DNA from: an uncultured Prevotellaceae bacterium
GTDB lineage: Bacteria > Bacteroidota > Bacteroidia > Bacteroidales > Muribaculaceae
Direction: 5' to 3'
Length of the DNA: 44,547 nt
NCBI GenBank assembly: GCA_947165675.1
Contig: CAMVBJ010000028.1
Location: 1 to 44,547 of the forward strand
This document shows, in pieces, positions 1-8,635 of the stretch (the first letter of the stretch is position 1; every line of letters begins with the position of its first letter). A program made the position numbers and the translations under genes. Under the pieces are notes generated by a model. The model made no database searches. It worked only from the letters and a program-made list of their open reading frames with translations, and had not been told where the DNA came from.

Positions 1-233
1 AAGTTGGGCTCAGCCGTGTTCTTGATAATGGAATCAATCTCGGCGTTCTGCTCCTCGATACCAGCGTCAACAGCGGGTTCGTAGTCAGCATAGGTGATCT
101 TGTCAAACGGCGGAATGCCGTACTCGTTGGGATACTCCGACATAAACGGATTGTTCTTGCTTGATTTGTTCTCGCTGCAGCTTACCAGAACGAGGGCAGC
201 CAGGGCGAAGACGGTGAATAAAATTTTTTTCAT
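1..233 (-). CDS. dcp: M3 family peptidyl-dipeptidase (Dcp-like), N-terminal fragment
   Basis: This is the first 77 codons of a gene that runs off the left edge of the window. The start is ATG at 233-231. The product opens with a lipoprotein signal: basic start, hydrophobic stretch, then LVLVSC with Cys at about residue 19. After it comes a segment containing NPFMSEYPNEYGIPPFDKI and then YADYEPAVDAGI, which matches the beginning of Bacteroidales M3 zinc metallopeptidases of the peptidyl-dipeptidase Dcp type. The HEXXH catalytic region is outside the window, so activity cannot be judged. It lies 40 bases downstream of the endonuclease/phosphatase-like gene on the same strand and may be the last gene of that run. 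The family call rests on recalled resemblance of the N-terminal segment. Confidence 0.75.
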   Translation of the reverse strand, partial: MKKILFTVFALAALVLVSCSENKSSKNNPFMSEYPNEYGIPPFDKITYADYEPAVDAGIEEQNAEIDSIIKNTAEPN

Positions 234-273
234 ATCGCTTGATCATTAAAAAATTGAGTTATTAATCCTTGTT

Positions 274-1434
274 CTAATTTCGTCTGGAAACTGTGTCAAA
301 ATCAAAGGTGACCATCAACGGATAGTGGTCACTGGAACCACCCACAAGCCGCTCGGCACGCAGCGCCTGCACTTCACCGCGATAGAAAATGTGGTCGATG
401 CGGAACTTGAGGTGATGACGATTGTAGGTATAAGCATAACCACGGCCGGCATTCATCCAAGCATCCTTCAAGTCATTGCCACGGATGACATGATAGACAT
501 GGGATGCAGGCACATCATTCATGTCACCACACACGATCAGGTTGGCAGGAGACGCATCCAGAGCCTTACGCACAGCCGCAGCATTGTCGCCACGCAGGGC
601 AAATGAGCGGCGCATACGCTCAAGCGCCGATGGCTTGACATCAGGCGAGACACGAGCATTCATGCTCTTACCGAAACTCAAATGATAGGACTGGAACCTG
701 AAGTCCACCAGCCTCAACTGCTTGCCGTTAGGCAGTTGCAGGTCATAGGCTCGGGCCAGATAGGACGACTGCTCGCGGTTGTAACCCAGTGGTGAACGGG
801 CATGTTGTGGCTCACACAGGGGTTCTGTCGTGAACGGATATTTGGACATGATGTTCAATCCCTCACCGCTACAATAGATGTAGGGGTACTTAGCTTCAAT
901 CTCTCCCATCAATGGAGTCAAGGATGGAATTTCCTTCCACTCGACACCCCCGGCGGTACCCTCTTGAAGAAGCACCACGTCGGGGTTTGCGTCAAGAATC
1001 ATGCGCATCGATGCCGACGCCTCATCGCTGTACTCTGGCTCATTATAATTAAAGCCCAGCACATTATAAGTCATCACCTTGAGGGTGAGAGTCGTATCGG
1101 CAGGCATGGGTGGAAGATTCTCAATCGTGTTCATGGGAACAAACACCTTGATGGTGGACAACGACGCTAACAGCGCCACAACGATCATCAATATTGACCA
1201 CCAGCGACGCCATATCATAGACGCCACGAGCAGGGCCAGCAACAGGATAACCATGGGCATGAAACCCAACACCATAAACGGTGCCATGAAGAAGTCCCTC
1301 GGGTCGAAGTTTCCCGCATAGGCACACAGGATTGTCACGACAGCAAGAACCGCAACTATGATTTCAAAGATGCCAAAATAGCGTTTCTTCTTGCGACGCC
1401 TGTAACTATATCTATCGTAGGTTTTACTACTCAT
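274..1434 (-). CDS. Membrane-anchored endonuclease/exonuclease/phosphatase family protein
   Basis: The 386-residue protein has a very basic N-terminus (YRRRKKKR), three predicted membrane segments (about 22-41, 50-72, 78-96) and then an EEP domain from about residue 118. The family's landmarks are visible: MTYNVLGFN (Asn124), VVLLQEG (metal-binding Glu), CGDMND and a final SSDHYPL with the Asp-His pair. EEP enzymes hydrolyse phosphodiester or phosphomonoester bonds in nucleic acids, lipids or inositol phosphates; the substrate cannot be told here. The domain probably faces the periplasm, but topology is inferred. It sits 46 bases after the second rhomboid gene on the same strand, so co-transcription is likely. 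Confidence 0.88.
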   Translation of the reverse strand: MSSKTYDRYSYRRRKKKRYFGIFEIIVAVLAVVTILCAYAGNFDPRDFFMAPFMVLGFMPMVILLLALLVASMIWRRWWSILMIVVALLASLSTIKVFVPMNTIENLPPMPADTTLTLKVMTYNVLGFNYNEPEYSDEASASMRMILDANPDVVLLQEGTAGGVEWKEIPSLTPLMGEIEAKYPYIYCSGEGLNIMSKYPFTTEPLCEPQHARSPLGYNREQSSYLARAYDLQLPNGKQLRLVDFRFQSYHLSFGKSMNARVSPDVKPSALERMRRSFALRGDNAAAVRKALDASPANLIVCGDMNDVPASHVYHVIRGNDLKDAWMNAGRGYAYTYNRHHLKFRIDHIFYRGEVQALRAERLVGGSSDHYPLMVTFDFDTVSRRN

Positions 1435-1480
1435 TACAATTGATGAAGGTTTGATTGATGTCTTATTAATGCTAATTAAA

Positions 1481-2395
1481 TTATGGTGTGCGTCGCCGTG
1501 ACGCCTTGAACAGTTTATCCTTCTCTTCGTCGGTCAACGCATCATAGCCCGCAGCCTTGATTTTATCCAAGATAATATCCAATTCCTCCTCGCTCACGGT
1601 GTCGGCTGGACGGTGACTACCATCTTGCCGCTGGCTCGACGTGCCCTTGGAGGCCTGCTTGCGCACTGGACGTTCAAATCGTGGTAACGACCGGCCATTG
1701 AATATTCCAACCACAGCATCGATCACGGCATTGAGGAGTCGTGTGATATCGCGTCCGGACTTGATGCTCATGGCATACCATGCACCGACGATGGCGCCGC
1801 CGATGTGAGCGATATTGCCCCCGGCATTACCGCCTTCAAGGCTAAAGACCGCTATGAGCACTGTGATCAGTGCCACCCACTTGATGGCCACCTCGCCCAG
1901 GAACAGCAGGCCGATTTTGTAGTCGGGTGCATAGACCGCCACGGCAACTACTATGGCGATGACCGATGCCGATGCGCCTATCAGCATGCCGTGGCTACCA
2001 GCAAAATAGGGTAACAGGTTGTAGGCCAGCAGGTAGGACGCCGCACCGCCCCAGCCACCCATGAGGTAGAGCCCCGTGAGCTGCTTAGGCGAGAAAAATT
2101 CCATAAAGATGCGACCTAACCAATAGAGCCACAACATGTTGAAAAGGATGTGAAGCAATCCGTAATGGGCAAACATATAGGTCACCAACGTCCAGGGGCG
2201 TGTCAGCACAAGCCACCAGTCACTGGGCAGTTCCACCCATTGCAAGAGATCAGCACCTTGCAGATTGAACAACAGGGCGCACAATGCCACCACATGTAGC
2301 AAGACAAACACACCAATGTTGATGAAAATCAATTTCATCAACATCGATCCTTGCTGATAGGCACGCTTGATGTCATCAATAATAGCCATTGCCAC
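1481..2395 (-). CDS. Rhomboid family intramembrane serine protease (second of a pair)
   Basis: The protein has 304 residues with about six membrane helices, followed by a charged tail from about residue 225. The rhomboid catalytic dyad is intact: Ser142 in GASAS and His197 in NIAHIGG; Asn86 in HILFN is the usual oxyanion-side residue. Rhomboids cleave single-pass membrane proteins inside the bilayer. The C-terminal tail (basic stretch around PVRKQASKG, then an acidic EEELD region) is predicted cytosolic and is longer than in minimal rhomboids. Its start overlaps the end of the upstream rhomboid gene by 20 bases, which indicates translational coupling. An internal start a few codons later is possible. 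Confidence 0.9.
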   Translation of the reverse strand: MAMAIIDDIKRAYQQGSMLMKLIFINIGVFVLLHVVALCALLFNLQGADLLQWVELPSDWWLVLTRPWTLVTYMFAHYGLLHILFNMLWLYWLGRIFMEFFSPKQLTGLYLMGGWGGAASYLLAYNLLPYFAGSHGMLIGASASVIAIVVAVAVYAPDYKIGLLFLGEVAIKWVALITVLIAVFSLEGGNAGGNIAHIGGAIVGAWYAMSIKSGRDITRLLNAVIDAVVGIFNGRSLPRFERPVRKQASKGTSSQRQDGSHRPADTVSEEELDIILDKIKAAGYDALTDEEKDKLFKASRRRTP

Positions 2396-3128
2396 GCGTC
2401 AGTGTTCCGTCATGCTTCCAGTACAGTATCAGGAAGATACCCGCCAACATGCCACCCAAATGGGCGAAGTGAGCCACACCACTCATTGCACCCGAGATGC
2501 CAAAGAACAACTCGATGACACCATAGCCGATCACCATCCATTTGGCCTTGATGGGGAACGGGAACGGGATGATATACATGGGCAAATTGGGGAACAACAT
2601 ACCGAATGCCAGCAGAATGCCAAACACTGCACCCGAGGCACCCACCATGAGCAGGTCATTATAGAACTCATCCATTGTAAATGCGGCATGACCCGAATTA
2701 ATCGCATTGATGATCTCTTGCACATTATGGGTCGGGCCTGTTACACTGCTGGCGAGGATGTCTTGCCAGGTGAACTGCCATGCCAGTTCCTGAATCAACG
2801 CCGCACCAAGTCCACAAGTGATATAATAAAACAGATATCGCTTCGACCCCAAGACCTTCTCAAGCAGGCTACCGAACATCCACAGCGAGAACATATTGAA
2901 GAAGATGTGGGTGAATCCGTGGGTATCATGCATAAACATGGAGGTGAACAACTGGATGGGGTTGAATTCACTACCCAGCCAGAAGTGCAAACCCAAATAA
3001 CGTTCCAAATCAATAATGCCTGCACGACCAAATGCTATAGTCGCCAGCCACACTATCAAGTTAATAATCAACAGATGCTTAGTCACCGGCATGATTGATG
3101 ACAAAAACGATCGATTATTGTTTTGCAT
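2376..3128 (-). CDS. Rhomboid family intramembrane serine protease (first of a pair)
   Basis: The 250-residue protein carries a complete rhomboid core: GFTHIFFN (Asn78), GASGAVFG (Ser165) and FAHLGG (His223). A roughly 45-residue insertion before the catalytic helix (about 115-160, rich in charged and polar residues) probably forms a loop outside the membrane. It is the first gene of a leftward run: rhomboid, rhomboid, EEP protein, M3 peptidase. It is divergent from the HU gene. A minus-strand -7 box (TATTTTTG) lies just upstream at 3159-3152. The two rhomboids differ in length and sequence, so this is an old duplication or separate acquisition rather than a recent copy. Confidence 0.9.
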   Translation of the reverse strand: MQNNNRSFLSSIMPVTKHLLIINLIVWLATIAFGRAGIIDLERYLGLHFWLGSEFNPIQLFTSMFMHDTHGFTHIFFNMFSLWMFGSLLEKVLGSKRYLFYYITCGLGAALIQELAWQFTWQDILASSVTGPTHNVQEIINAINSGHAAFTMDEFYNDLLMVGASGAVFGILLAFGMLFPNLPMYIIPFPFPIKAKWMVIGYGVIELFFGISGAMSGVAHFAHLGGMLAGIFLILYWKHDGTLTRGNGYY

Positions 3129-3151
3129 ATTCTAAAGTATTAATTAACGCA

Positions 3152-3159
3152 CAAAAATA
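3152..3159 (-). promoter_or_regulatory. Predicted -7 box for the rhomboid gene run
   Basis: The minus strand reads TATTTTTG, matching TAnnTTTG, 24 bases before the rhomboid start codon. No clean TTTG is present 19 bases further upstream, so only the -7 element is supported. Confidence 0.5.
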
Positions 3160-3251
3160 GCGAAAAACTCCCTATCTAACGCATTTTTCATGCCAAAATC
3201 GCCATAAAACGTCATTTTTTTGAGGTTACGGGCATTTTTTTTCGCTTTTTT

Positions 3252-3282
3252 TTTGCAGAAACTGTTGTTTTACTTATATTTG
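3252..3282 (+). promoter_or_regulatory. Canonical Bacteroidetes promoter for the HU gene
   Basis: TTTG at 3252-3255 and TATATTTG at 3275-3282 are separated by exactly 19 bases, the Bacteroidetes primary sigma-factor arrangement. The predicted start is near 3289, giving an A/T-rich leader of about 50 bases before the HU start codon at 3340. Confidence 0.8.
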
Positions 3283-3339
3283 CGCTTACAATTTTGAACT
3301 TATTTTATTCACATATTTTATTTATAAAAAAATTACACT

Positions 3340-3615
3340 ATGAACAAGACTGAATTAGTACAAGCAATCGCCGAAAAGGCCAATCTTAACAAGACTCAGG
3401 CTAAGGCCGCTCTCGATGCTATGCTCTGCTCTGTTGGTTGCGCATTGAAGGATGGTAAGAAGGTTGCCCTTATCGGATTTGGCACCTTCCAGGTAGTAAA
3501 GAAAGAGGCTCGTGAGGGCATCAACCCTGCAACCAAGGCTAAGATCACCATTCCCGCAAAGAACGTTGTTAAGTTCAAAGCTGGTGCTGAGCTTGCCGAG
3601 AAGGTTAACAAATAA
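3340..3615 (+). CDS. hup: HU family DNA-binding protein
   Basis: The 91-residue protein has the standard HU/IHF length and landmarks: MNKTELVQAIA, then LIGFGTFQVVKKEAREGINPAT forming the start of the DNA-binding arm, and KNVVKFKAGAELAEKVN at the end. HU dimers bend and compact DNA. Start codon, promoter spacing and terminator all agree. The Pro at the arm tip is in an INPAT context where RNPQT is more typical. It is a single-gene transcript flanked by a canonical promoter and a terminator. It could be any of several HU paralogues that Bacteroidales carry. Confidence 0.93.
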   Translation: MNKTELVQAIAEKANLNKTQAKAALDAMLCSVGCALKDGKKVALIGFGTFQVVKKEAREGINPATKAKITIPAKNVVKFKAGAELAEKVNK

Positions 3616-3674
3616 GAAGAACCTGTACTAAGAAGACACAAGGGCTCGCGCCCTTGAGCGAATGTCTAAACGTC

Positions 3675-3714
3675 TGCCTTGCCTCCTTATGGAGCCATGG
3701 CAGGCATTTTTTTT
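3675..3714 (+). terminator. Rho-independent terminator after the HU gene
   Basis: An imperfect hairpin (TGCC at 3675-3678 with GGCA at 3703-3706, and CTCC with GGAG inside) is followed by eight T residues at 3707-3714. A second perfect 7-bp hairpin, CAAGGGC with GCCCTTG, lies just upstream at 3639-3656. Confidence 0.7.
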
Positions 3715-3803
3715 GTCCCGTTCTCGCCCCATATTTCCCCAATATGAGACGTTCCCCGATTAAAAAAACCTTTATAATGTGTTCAAGAAATAATTTTTTT
3801 TCT

Positions 3804-3811
3804 TATTTTTG
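3804..3811 (+). promoter_or_regulatory. Predicted -7 box for the leucine-rich-repeat gene
   Basis: TATTTTTG fits TAnnTTTG. A start near 3818 would leave the ATG at 3886 about 70 bases downstream. No good TTTG was found 19 bases upstream of it. Confidence 0.5.
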
Positions 3812-3885
3812 TGGGTTGAAACTATCAGGTTTTTATTATTGTGTCAATCATCAATCAAATGAATAACCAAAAATTGTTAAGGCTT

Positions 3886-6800
3886 ATGAAAAAAATGATT
3901 ACTTACAGATCATGGCTACATCGATTCTCGTTGGCCATTGCTTGCATCGGTGCCTTCACAACGCTCCATGCTGCCAGCATCACGGTAGATGGCATCAACT
4001 ACACGACATCGGGCAACAAGGCGACTATTGCCAAGTACACCATCATCAAGGCTACGGCTACAACGCCCGCCGACACGCTCTTCTACAAGGGTGACATCGT
4101 AATCCCCGAGACCATCAACTACGAGGGAACGGCTTATACAGTTGTGGCAACGGCAGCCAACTCCTTCCTGGATTGTCGCGACCTAACCAGCGTGACGCTG
4201 CCCTCGTCGTGCGTAACCATTGCACGCAACACCTTTAAAGGATGCTCCAAGCTCACTGTGAGTCCAATTCCCGCTACAGCGACCAGCGTGGGCACTGGTG
4301 TTTTCAATGGATGCACCTCGCTTGAGGAAATCACCATTGTTCCCGGCTGGAACAAACCCGTCAGCGAGGAGTTCGCCAACTGTCCTAACTTGAAGCGCTT
4401 GATTATTGCTGAGGGCAGCTCGCCTGTAGTGATGAAGTTGACGGCCTTTGGCTCCAACGCCGAGGCACGCACTGCACTTGCAAGCATCGAGTACATCTAT
4501 ATGGGCCGCAATGTGGATGCCAGCGCCTATACCAACGCCGATCAACCCTTCCACAACATGACAGGTCTCAAGACGCTGGTCATCGGGGGTGAAACCACGA
4601 CCATCCAGAACACCACATTCCAGGGGTGCACAGCATTGAGCAACGTGACCTTCAACGAGGGCAACAAGGTATCGAGCATCGGCTCAAGTGCATTTGCCAG
4701 CTGTACATCGCTGCCCAGCATCGACATTCCAGCCAGCGTGACGGTGATTGATCAGAGTGTGTTCAACGGCTGCCGCAACCTCAAGAACGTGACCATAGGC
4801 GACAACGTGACCAGCATTGGCATCACAGCATTTTACAACACTGCCCTGACGTCATTTGACTTTCCCGGCGCTTTGACCACTATCGGGCAGAGTGCATTTG
4901 AGAATAGCAAGCTCACAGGCGAAATCGTGCTGCCTGACGCATTGACCGCCATCGGCACCCAGGCTTTTGCAGGCACCCAACTGACGGGCGTGAGCATTCC
5001 TGCCAGCGTCACCAGCATCGGCCAGGCCGCCTTCGCTCCCATCCCCACATTAGCCAACATTTCCCTTGGCGACGGCAATACGAGCTTTAAGATCCAAGAC
5101 GGCGCACTGCTCAATGCAGCCGGTACACGCCTGTTAGTAACGGCTCATGAGGGTAACATCGGCACCAGCTTCAGTAATGCCACAGTCACCAGCATCGACA
5201 ACTATGGCCTGGCTTACGCCCCCTTTACCAGTGTTGACATGCCGGCTCTGACCAGCATCGGCAACTACGGATTTGCCTACAGTGATATCGAGGCCTACAC
5301 TCTGGCTAACAACGTCACAGTCGGTCAGAACGTGTTTGCCGGGTCAGCACTGAAAACCATTGTCATCGCCGAGGGCCGCAACGAAATTCCGCAGGGTCTG
5401 TGCGCCCAGTGTACCCAGCTTACCAGCGTGACGTTGCCCAGCACGACCACCAACATGATGCTCAACTGCTTTGAGGGCTGCACTGCTCTTGAGGAGATGG
5501 AGATTCCCGCCAATGTCAACTATATGGAACCCGGATCAGTACCCGCTACCATCAAGGTGCTGCGCGTGCTCAATGTCAACACCCCCGCACTGGCTGCTGG
5601 CGTGTTCAACGAGAGTCAGGGCGACGTCATTTGCAAGGTGGCTCCCTCATCGGTCAGCGCCTACAAGAGCGCCAGCCAGTGGTGCTACCTCAACATCGTG
5701 GCCGATGAGACCATTTCGGGAGAAGGTTCCACATTAGGATGCCCCACAGGTCTGTACTTCGCGACCACGAGTGGTGACCTCATGTATAAGGATGAGAACG
5801 GTAACATCGTCAACACCAACTTCAACGCCGGCAAACATGCCTTGACGCTGCAGAGCTACAAGAACCGCGTCTATGTTGCCGTGGCTGGTGAGCGCTTCAC
5901 CTATCAGGATCCCAATCAGCCCCTGGGTGACGGTGAACTGTTCTATGTCAACAACACCAATGGTATCTTCTATCGCGTGACTGTTCTCAACAACGTGGGA
6001 TACGCTCCCAGCGAGGATCCTTTCACCATGTTCATCGACAAGAACGAGAACAAGATCTACATCAGCGACCGCAATGTGGGCATCCACGAGCTTGATGCCG
6101 ACACCACTGGACTTTATGGCCAGCAACCCTTCCTGTTGCAGAACCAGTGGCTCCCCTACTACAACGACGAGATTTCATGGGGCTCCATCACAGGTGGCTT
6201 CACCCAGGACAAGCATGGTATCTTCTGGATGAGCAAGAAGTTCAATGGCATCTGTCTGTTGCGCTTCAAGAAAAACGACATCTATCCTGAAGGCGGCGAG
6301 GGCAAGACCAAGCACTTTAATGCCCTGTTCAAGGATGCCATCATCAAGACTTTCTATCTCGACGAGGAAAATGGTTATCTGTACATGCAGGTGCAGACCG
6401 ATCCCTATGGCTGCGTGCCTGGCATCTACCGCATCGCGTTGAGCAAGATCGAGAACTTGGAGACCGGTGCCGACCTTGAGGGGAACGAGAACCTGCGCAT
6501 CGCCGACTGCGAACTCCTTGATGACTCTCCCATCCTGATGGAGGGTGCCGAAGATAGTGGCGAGATTGCTAATGTAGCTCAGATCAACAGCGACGGTGAG
6601 TTCATCTACTGGAGCTACATCGCACCCAGCGACGACAGCAAGGCCATCCGCAACAGCGTGCCCCTGGATGTCAACAACCCGTTACACCACAGCGGCATCA
6701 AGTGTTTGCCTGCCAAGCCCAACCACGATGGATCAATGCCCACCAATATCAGCTTTGCCATCGAGGGTGTAGAGGCCTACGGCGTTTGCGGCGCCACCTA

Positions 6801-6987
6801 TGCCGAACCCACGCCTCAGGTCACAGGCGACGTGAATGGTGACGGCGAAGTAAGCATCGCCGATGTCAATGCCGTTATCGACATGATCCTGTCCGGAAAC
6901 CTGTCGCTCAACGGTGATGCTAACGGCGATGGTGAGGTAAGCATTGCCGACGTCAATGCCGTTATCGACATCATCCTGAACTCATAG
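3886..6987 (+). CDS. Secreted BspA-type leucine-rich-repeat protein with C-terminal dockerin-like repeats
   Basis: The 1033-residue product begins with a signal peptide (MKKMITYRSW, then SLAIACIGAFTT, cleaved near LHAA). I chose ATG 3886 because it opens the signal peptide; in-frame GTG 3841 and ATG 3859 would only add a polar leader. Residues about 50-560 hold many LRR_5/BspA units of the type F-x-GC-x-x-L-x-x-V-x-IP. Residues about 615-950 form a different, beta-rich domain (LYFATTSGDLMYKDENG, ISDRNVGIHELDAD) that could be a propeller; this is inference. The last 52 residues are two dockerin-like calcium loops (GDVNGDGEVSIADVNAVID, repeated as GDANGDGE). BspA repeats in this phylum are usually surface adhesin-like. 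No partner cohesin is visible. Confidence 0.9.
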   Translation: MKKMITYRSWLHRFSLAIACIGAFTTLHAASITVDGINYTTSGNKATIAKYTIIKATATTPADTLFYKGDIVIPETINYEGTAYTVVATAANSFLDCRDLTSVTLPSSCVTIARNTFKGCSKLTVSPIPATATSVGTGVFNGCTSLEEITIVPGWNKPVSEEFANCPNLKRLIIAEGSSPVVMKLTAFGSNAEARTALASIEYIYMGRNVDASAYTNADQPFHNMTGLKTLVIGGETTTIQNTTFQGCTALSNVTFNEGNKVSSIGSSAFASCTSLPSIDIPASVTVIDQSVFNGCRNLKNVTIGDNVTSIGITAFYNTALTSFDFPGALTTIGQSAFENSKLTGEIVLPDALTAIGTQAFAGTQLTGVSIPASVTSIGQAAFAPIPTLANISLGDGNTSFKIQDGALLNAAGTRLLVTAHEGNIGTSFSNATVTSIDNYGLAYAPFTSVDMPALTSIGNYGFAYSDIEAYTLANNVTVGQNVFAGSALKTIVIAEGRNEIPQGLCAQCTQLTSVTLPSTTTNMMLNCFEGCTALEEMEIPANVNYMEPGSVPATIKVLRVLNVNTPALAAGVFNESQGDVICKVAPSSVSAYKSASQWCYLNIVADETISGEGSTLGCPTGLYFATTSGDLMYKDENGNIVNTNFNAGKHALTLQSYKNRVYVAVAGERFTYQDPNQPLGDGELFYVNNTNGIFYRVTVLNNVGYAPSEDPFTMFIDKNENKIYISDRNVGIHELDADTTGLYGQQPFLLQNQWLPYYNDEISWGSITGGFTQDKHGIFWMSKKFNGICLLRFKKNDIYPEGGEGKTKHFNALFKDAIIKTFYLDEENGYLYMQVQTDPYGCVPGIYRIALSKIENLETGADLEGNENLRIADCELLDDSPILMEGAEDSGEIANVAQINSDGEFIYWSYIAPSDDSKAIRNSVPLDVNNPLHHSGIKCLPAKPNHDGSMPTNISFAIEGVEAYGVCGATYAEPTPQVTGDVNGDGEVSIADVNAVIDMILSGNLSLNGDANGDGEVSIADVNAVIDIILNS

Positions 6988-7007
6988 ACCACTGAGAACA
7001 GTAGAAT

Positions 7008-7053
7008 TGAAAAGAATGCGAGTACTTGCTATCAGGTACTCGCATTCTTTTCA
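7008..7053. terminator. Terminator after the LRR gene, perfect 18-bp stem
   Basis: An 18-bp perfect inverted repeat (7008-7025 and 7036-7053) with a 10-base loop lies 20 bases after the LRR stop codon. The stem ends in A/T-rich arms (GAAAAG and CTTTTC), so it can work in both directions. Confidence 0.8.
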
Positions 7054-7061
7054 GTAGTTTG

Positions 7062-7147
7062 CAAAAAAATGGATTAACCATTCTATTATCCAACAGTATA
7101 GTTAATCCGAAACTCTTTGATAAATCTTAATGATTCTTTCCTTTATG
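7062..7147 (-). ncRNA. Predicted small RNA with its own promoter and terminator
   Basis: A promoter on the minus strand (7183-7153) predicts a transcript start near 7147. The transcript would run about 85 bases to a rho-independent terminator: GGATTAAC (7108-7101) pairs with GTTAATCC (7078-7071) and is followed on the minus strand by A and seven T (7070-7063). The interval has no open reading frame worth naming. It lies between the LRR gene and the end of the symporter gene, which is also on the minus strand. The terminator could instead serve only the symporter transcript, with the promoter match being chance. No expression evidence is available from sequence. Confidence 0.5.
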
Positions 7148-7152
7148 CGCTA

Positions 7153-7183
7153 CAAAGATAGTATCATTTTTTTCAAATACAAA
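7153..7183 (-). promoter_or_regulatory. Canonical Bacteroidetes promoter in an intergenic gap, minus strand
   Basis: Read on the minus strand, TTTG (7183-7180) and TATCTTTG (7160-7153) are exactly 19 bases apart. No coding gene lies downstream on that strand before the LRR gene, which is why a small RNA is proposed. Confidence 0.65.
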
Positions 7184-7292
7184 ACAATTTGTGTTTTTTT
7201 TTATTTTTTTTTCATCGTCGGTCCCATTGACCACGTTTTTCGGCAATCTGTCCAGTGACACACCCATTATGAGGTTAAAAAAGCCTAAAGAC

Positions 7293-8477
7293 TCACTCTG
7301 CGCCCCCTTGTGAAGCATTCCGTCCACTGTAGATGCGGTCAACAACCAGGGCGATGGCACCATCACCAGTCACATTGCATGCGGTACCGAAACTGTCCAT
7401 TGTGATGTATAACGCAATCATGACAGCCTGCTGGTCGGCCGTGAAGCCCAGAATGGATTGCAACACACCCAGCGCCGCCATGATGGCACCACCAGGGACT
7501 CCAGGAGCTGCTACCATCATCACGCCCAGCATGAGGATGAAGCCAGTGAACAGGCCCAGGTTGATGGTGCCGCCCTGCATGATGAGCAATGCCACAGCAC
7601 AGGCTGTAATCTTCATCGCACTACCTGACAGATGAATGGTGGCGCACAAGGGCACCACAAAGCCGGCAATGCCGTCACTCACGCCGTTTTTCTTCACCTG
7701 GTTGAGTGTAACGGGTATCGTAGCTGCCGACGACGATGTGCCCAACGCCGTGAAATAGGCCGGCAACATGTTATAGAGTGCCTTGAATGGATTGTGATGG
7801 CTGATGACACCAGCAATGCAGTACTGGAACACGAGCAGCACGATGTGCATGACAAAGATGACACCGATGATGGCAATAAACACATTGATGATGTGCCAGG
7901 CCTGGCCAGTGAATGACATGTTCAGGAAAATCGAGAAAATGTAAACCGGCAGAATGGGGATAAGGGCTACCTCGATAGTCTTGGCGATGATGTCACGGAA
8001 CTCATCAAAGCACCGCTTCAAGGTGGGTGATTCAAAGAAGGCTATGCCCAGTCCCAGCACAAAGGCCGAAATCAACGCGCTCATCACATCGAGCAGCGGG
8101 GGAATCTCGACAGTGAAAAACGGCTCTATCTCGCCTGCCGTTGCCACAGCCTGGGCTGCACGGCTGTGATCGATAAGAGAGGGGAATATGCCCGTGCTCA
8201 CAAAGTAGCTCAGATAGCCCGAGAACACCGTGTCACCATAGGCTATCACCGCTGTGATCAACAGCAACTTGCCTGCACCCTTACCGATGTCGGCAATAGC
8301 GGGGGTCACCAGCCCCACGATGATGAGCGGAATAAGGAAGGTCAAGAAATGACTGAAAATACTATTGAATGTCACAAAGCACCTCACAGCCCACTCGGGG
8401 AAGAACAAGCCACACAACACGCCCATGACAATCGCGATGACGATGCGGGGCAGCAATCCTATCTTGATAGTTTTCAT
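7293..8477 (-). CDS. Dicarboxylate/amino acid:cation symporter (DAACS/SDF family)
   Basis: The 394-residue membrane protein fits the glutamate/aspartate/serine transporter fold with about eight helices and two re-entrant loops. Signature motifs are present: GTSSSAATIPVT (serine-rich re-entrant loop), AAPGVPGG in the second loop region, and the substrate/sodium-binding segment MDSFGTACNVTGDGA. It imports a dicarboxylate, glutamate, aspartate or serine with Na+ or H+; which one cannot be decided from the sequence. It appears to be a single-gene unit. A minus-strand TAACTTTG -7 box sits at 8505-8498. It is divergent from the acyltransferase-like gene at 8636. Confidence 0.9.
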   Translation of the reverse strand: MKTIKIGLLPRIVIAIVMGVLCGLFFPEWAVRCFVTFNSIFSHFLTFLIPLIIVGLVTPAIADIGKGAGKLLLITAVIAYGDTVFSGYLSYFVSTGIFPSLIDHSRAAQAVATAGEIEPFFTVEIPPLLDVMSALISAFVLGLGIAFFESPTLKRCFDEFRDIIAKTIEVALIPILPVYIFSIFLNMSFTGQAWHIINVFIAIIGVIFVMHIVLLVFQYCIAGVISHHNPFKALYNMLPAYFTALGTSSSAATIPVTLNQVKKNGVSDGIAGFVVPLCATIHLSGSAMKITACAVALLIMQGGTINLGLFTGFILMLGVMMVAAPGVPGGAIMAALGVLQSILGFTADQQAVMIALYITMDSFGTACNVTGDGAIALVVDRIYSGRNASQGGAE

Positions 8478-8497
8478 ATTAATGGTATTTTTTTGGG

Positions 8498-8526
8498 CAA
8501 AGTTAATATTATTTGTCGTATATTTG
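8498..8526. promoter_or_regulatory. Divergent -7 boxes between the symporter and the FemAB-like gene
   Basis: The minus strand carries TAACTTTG (8505-8498) for the symporter. The plus strand carries TATATTTG (8519-8526) for the 8636 gene; a TTTG at 8492-8495 is 23 bases upstream of it, longer than the usual 19. The two promoters nearly overlap. Confidence 0.5.
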
Positions 8527-8635
8527 CGTTTTATTATATGCTATTTGTTTCCGTGACAGATGCCACGATGGATGACAAACAACATTTACACATTATTTAT
8601 ATAATAAAAACACAGACCAGATTGTGGTAGAGATC

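Noticed and set aside
2367-3098. A 243-codon plus-strand frame opposite the rhomboid gene
   Set aside because: It is antisense to a well-supported gene, its protein is His/Gln-rich without a family resemblance, and it has no promoter of its own.
8166-8630. A 154-codon plus-strand frame opposite the symporter start
   Set aside because: It is antisense to the symporter N-terminus and runs through both promoters; the protein is low-complexity and unlike any family.
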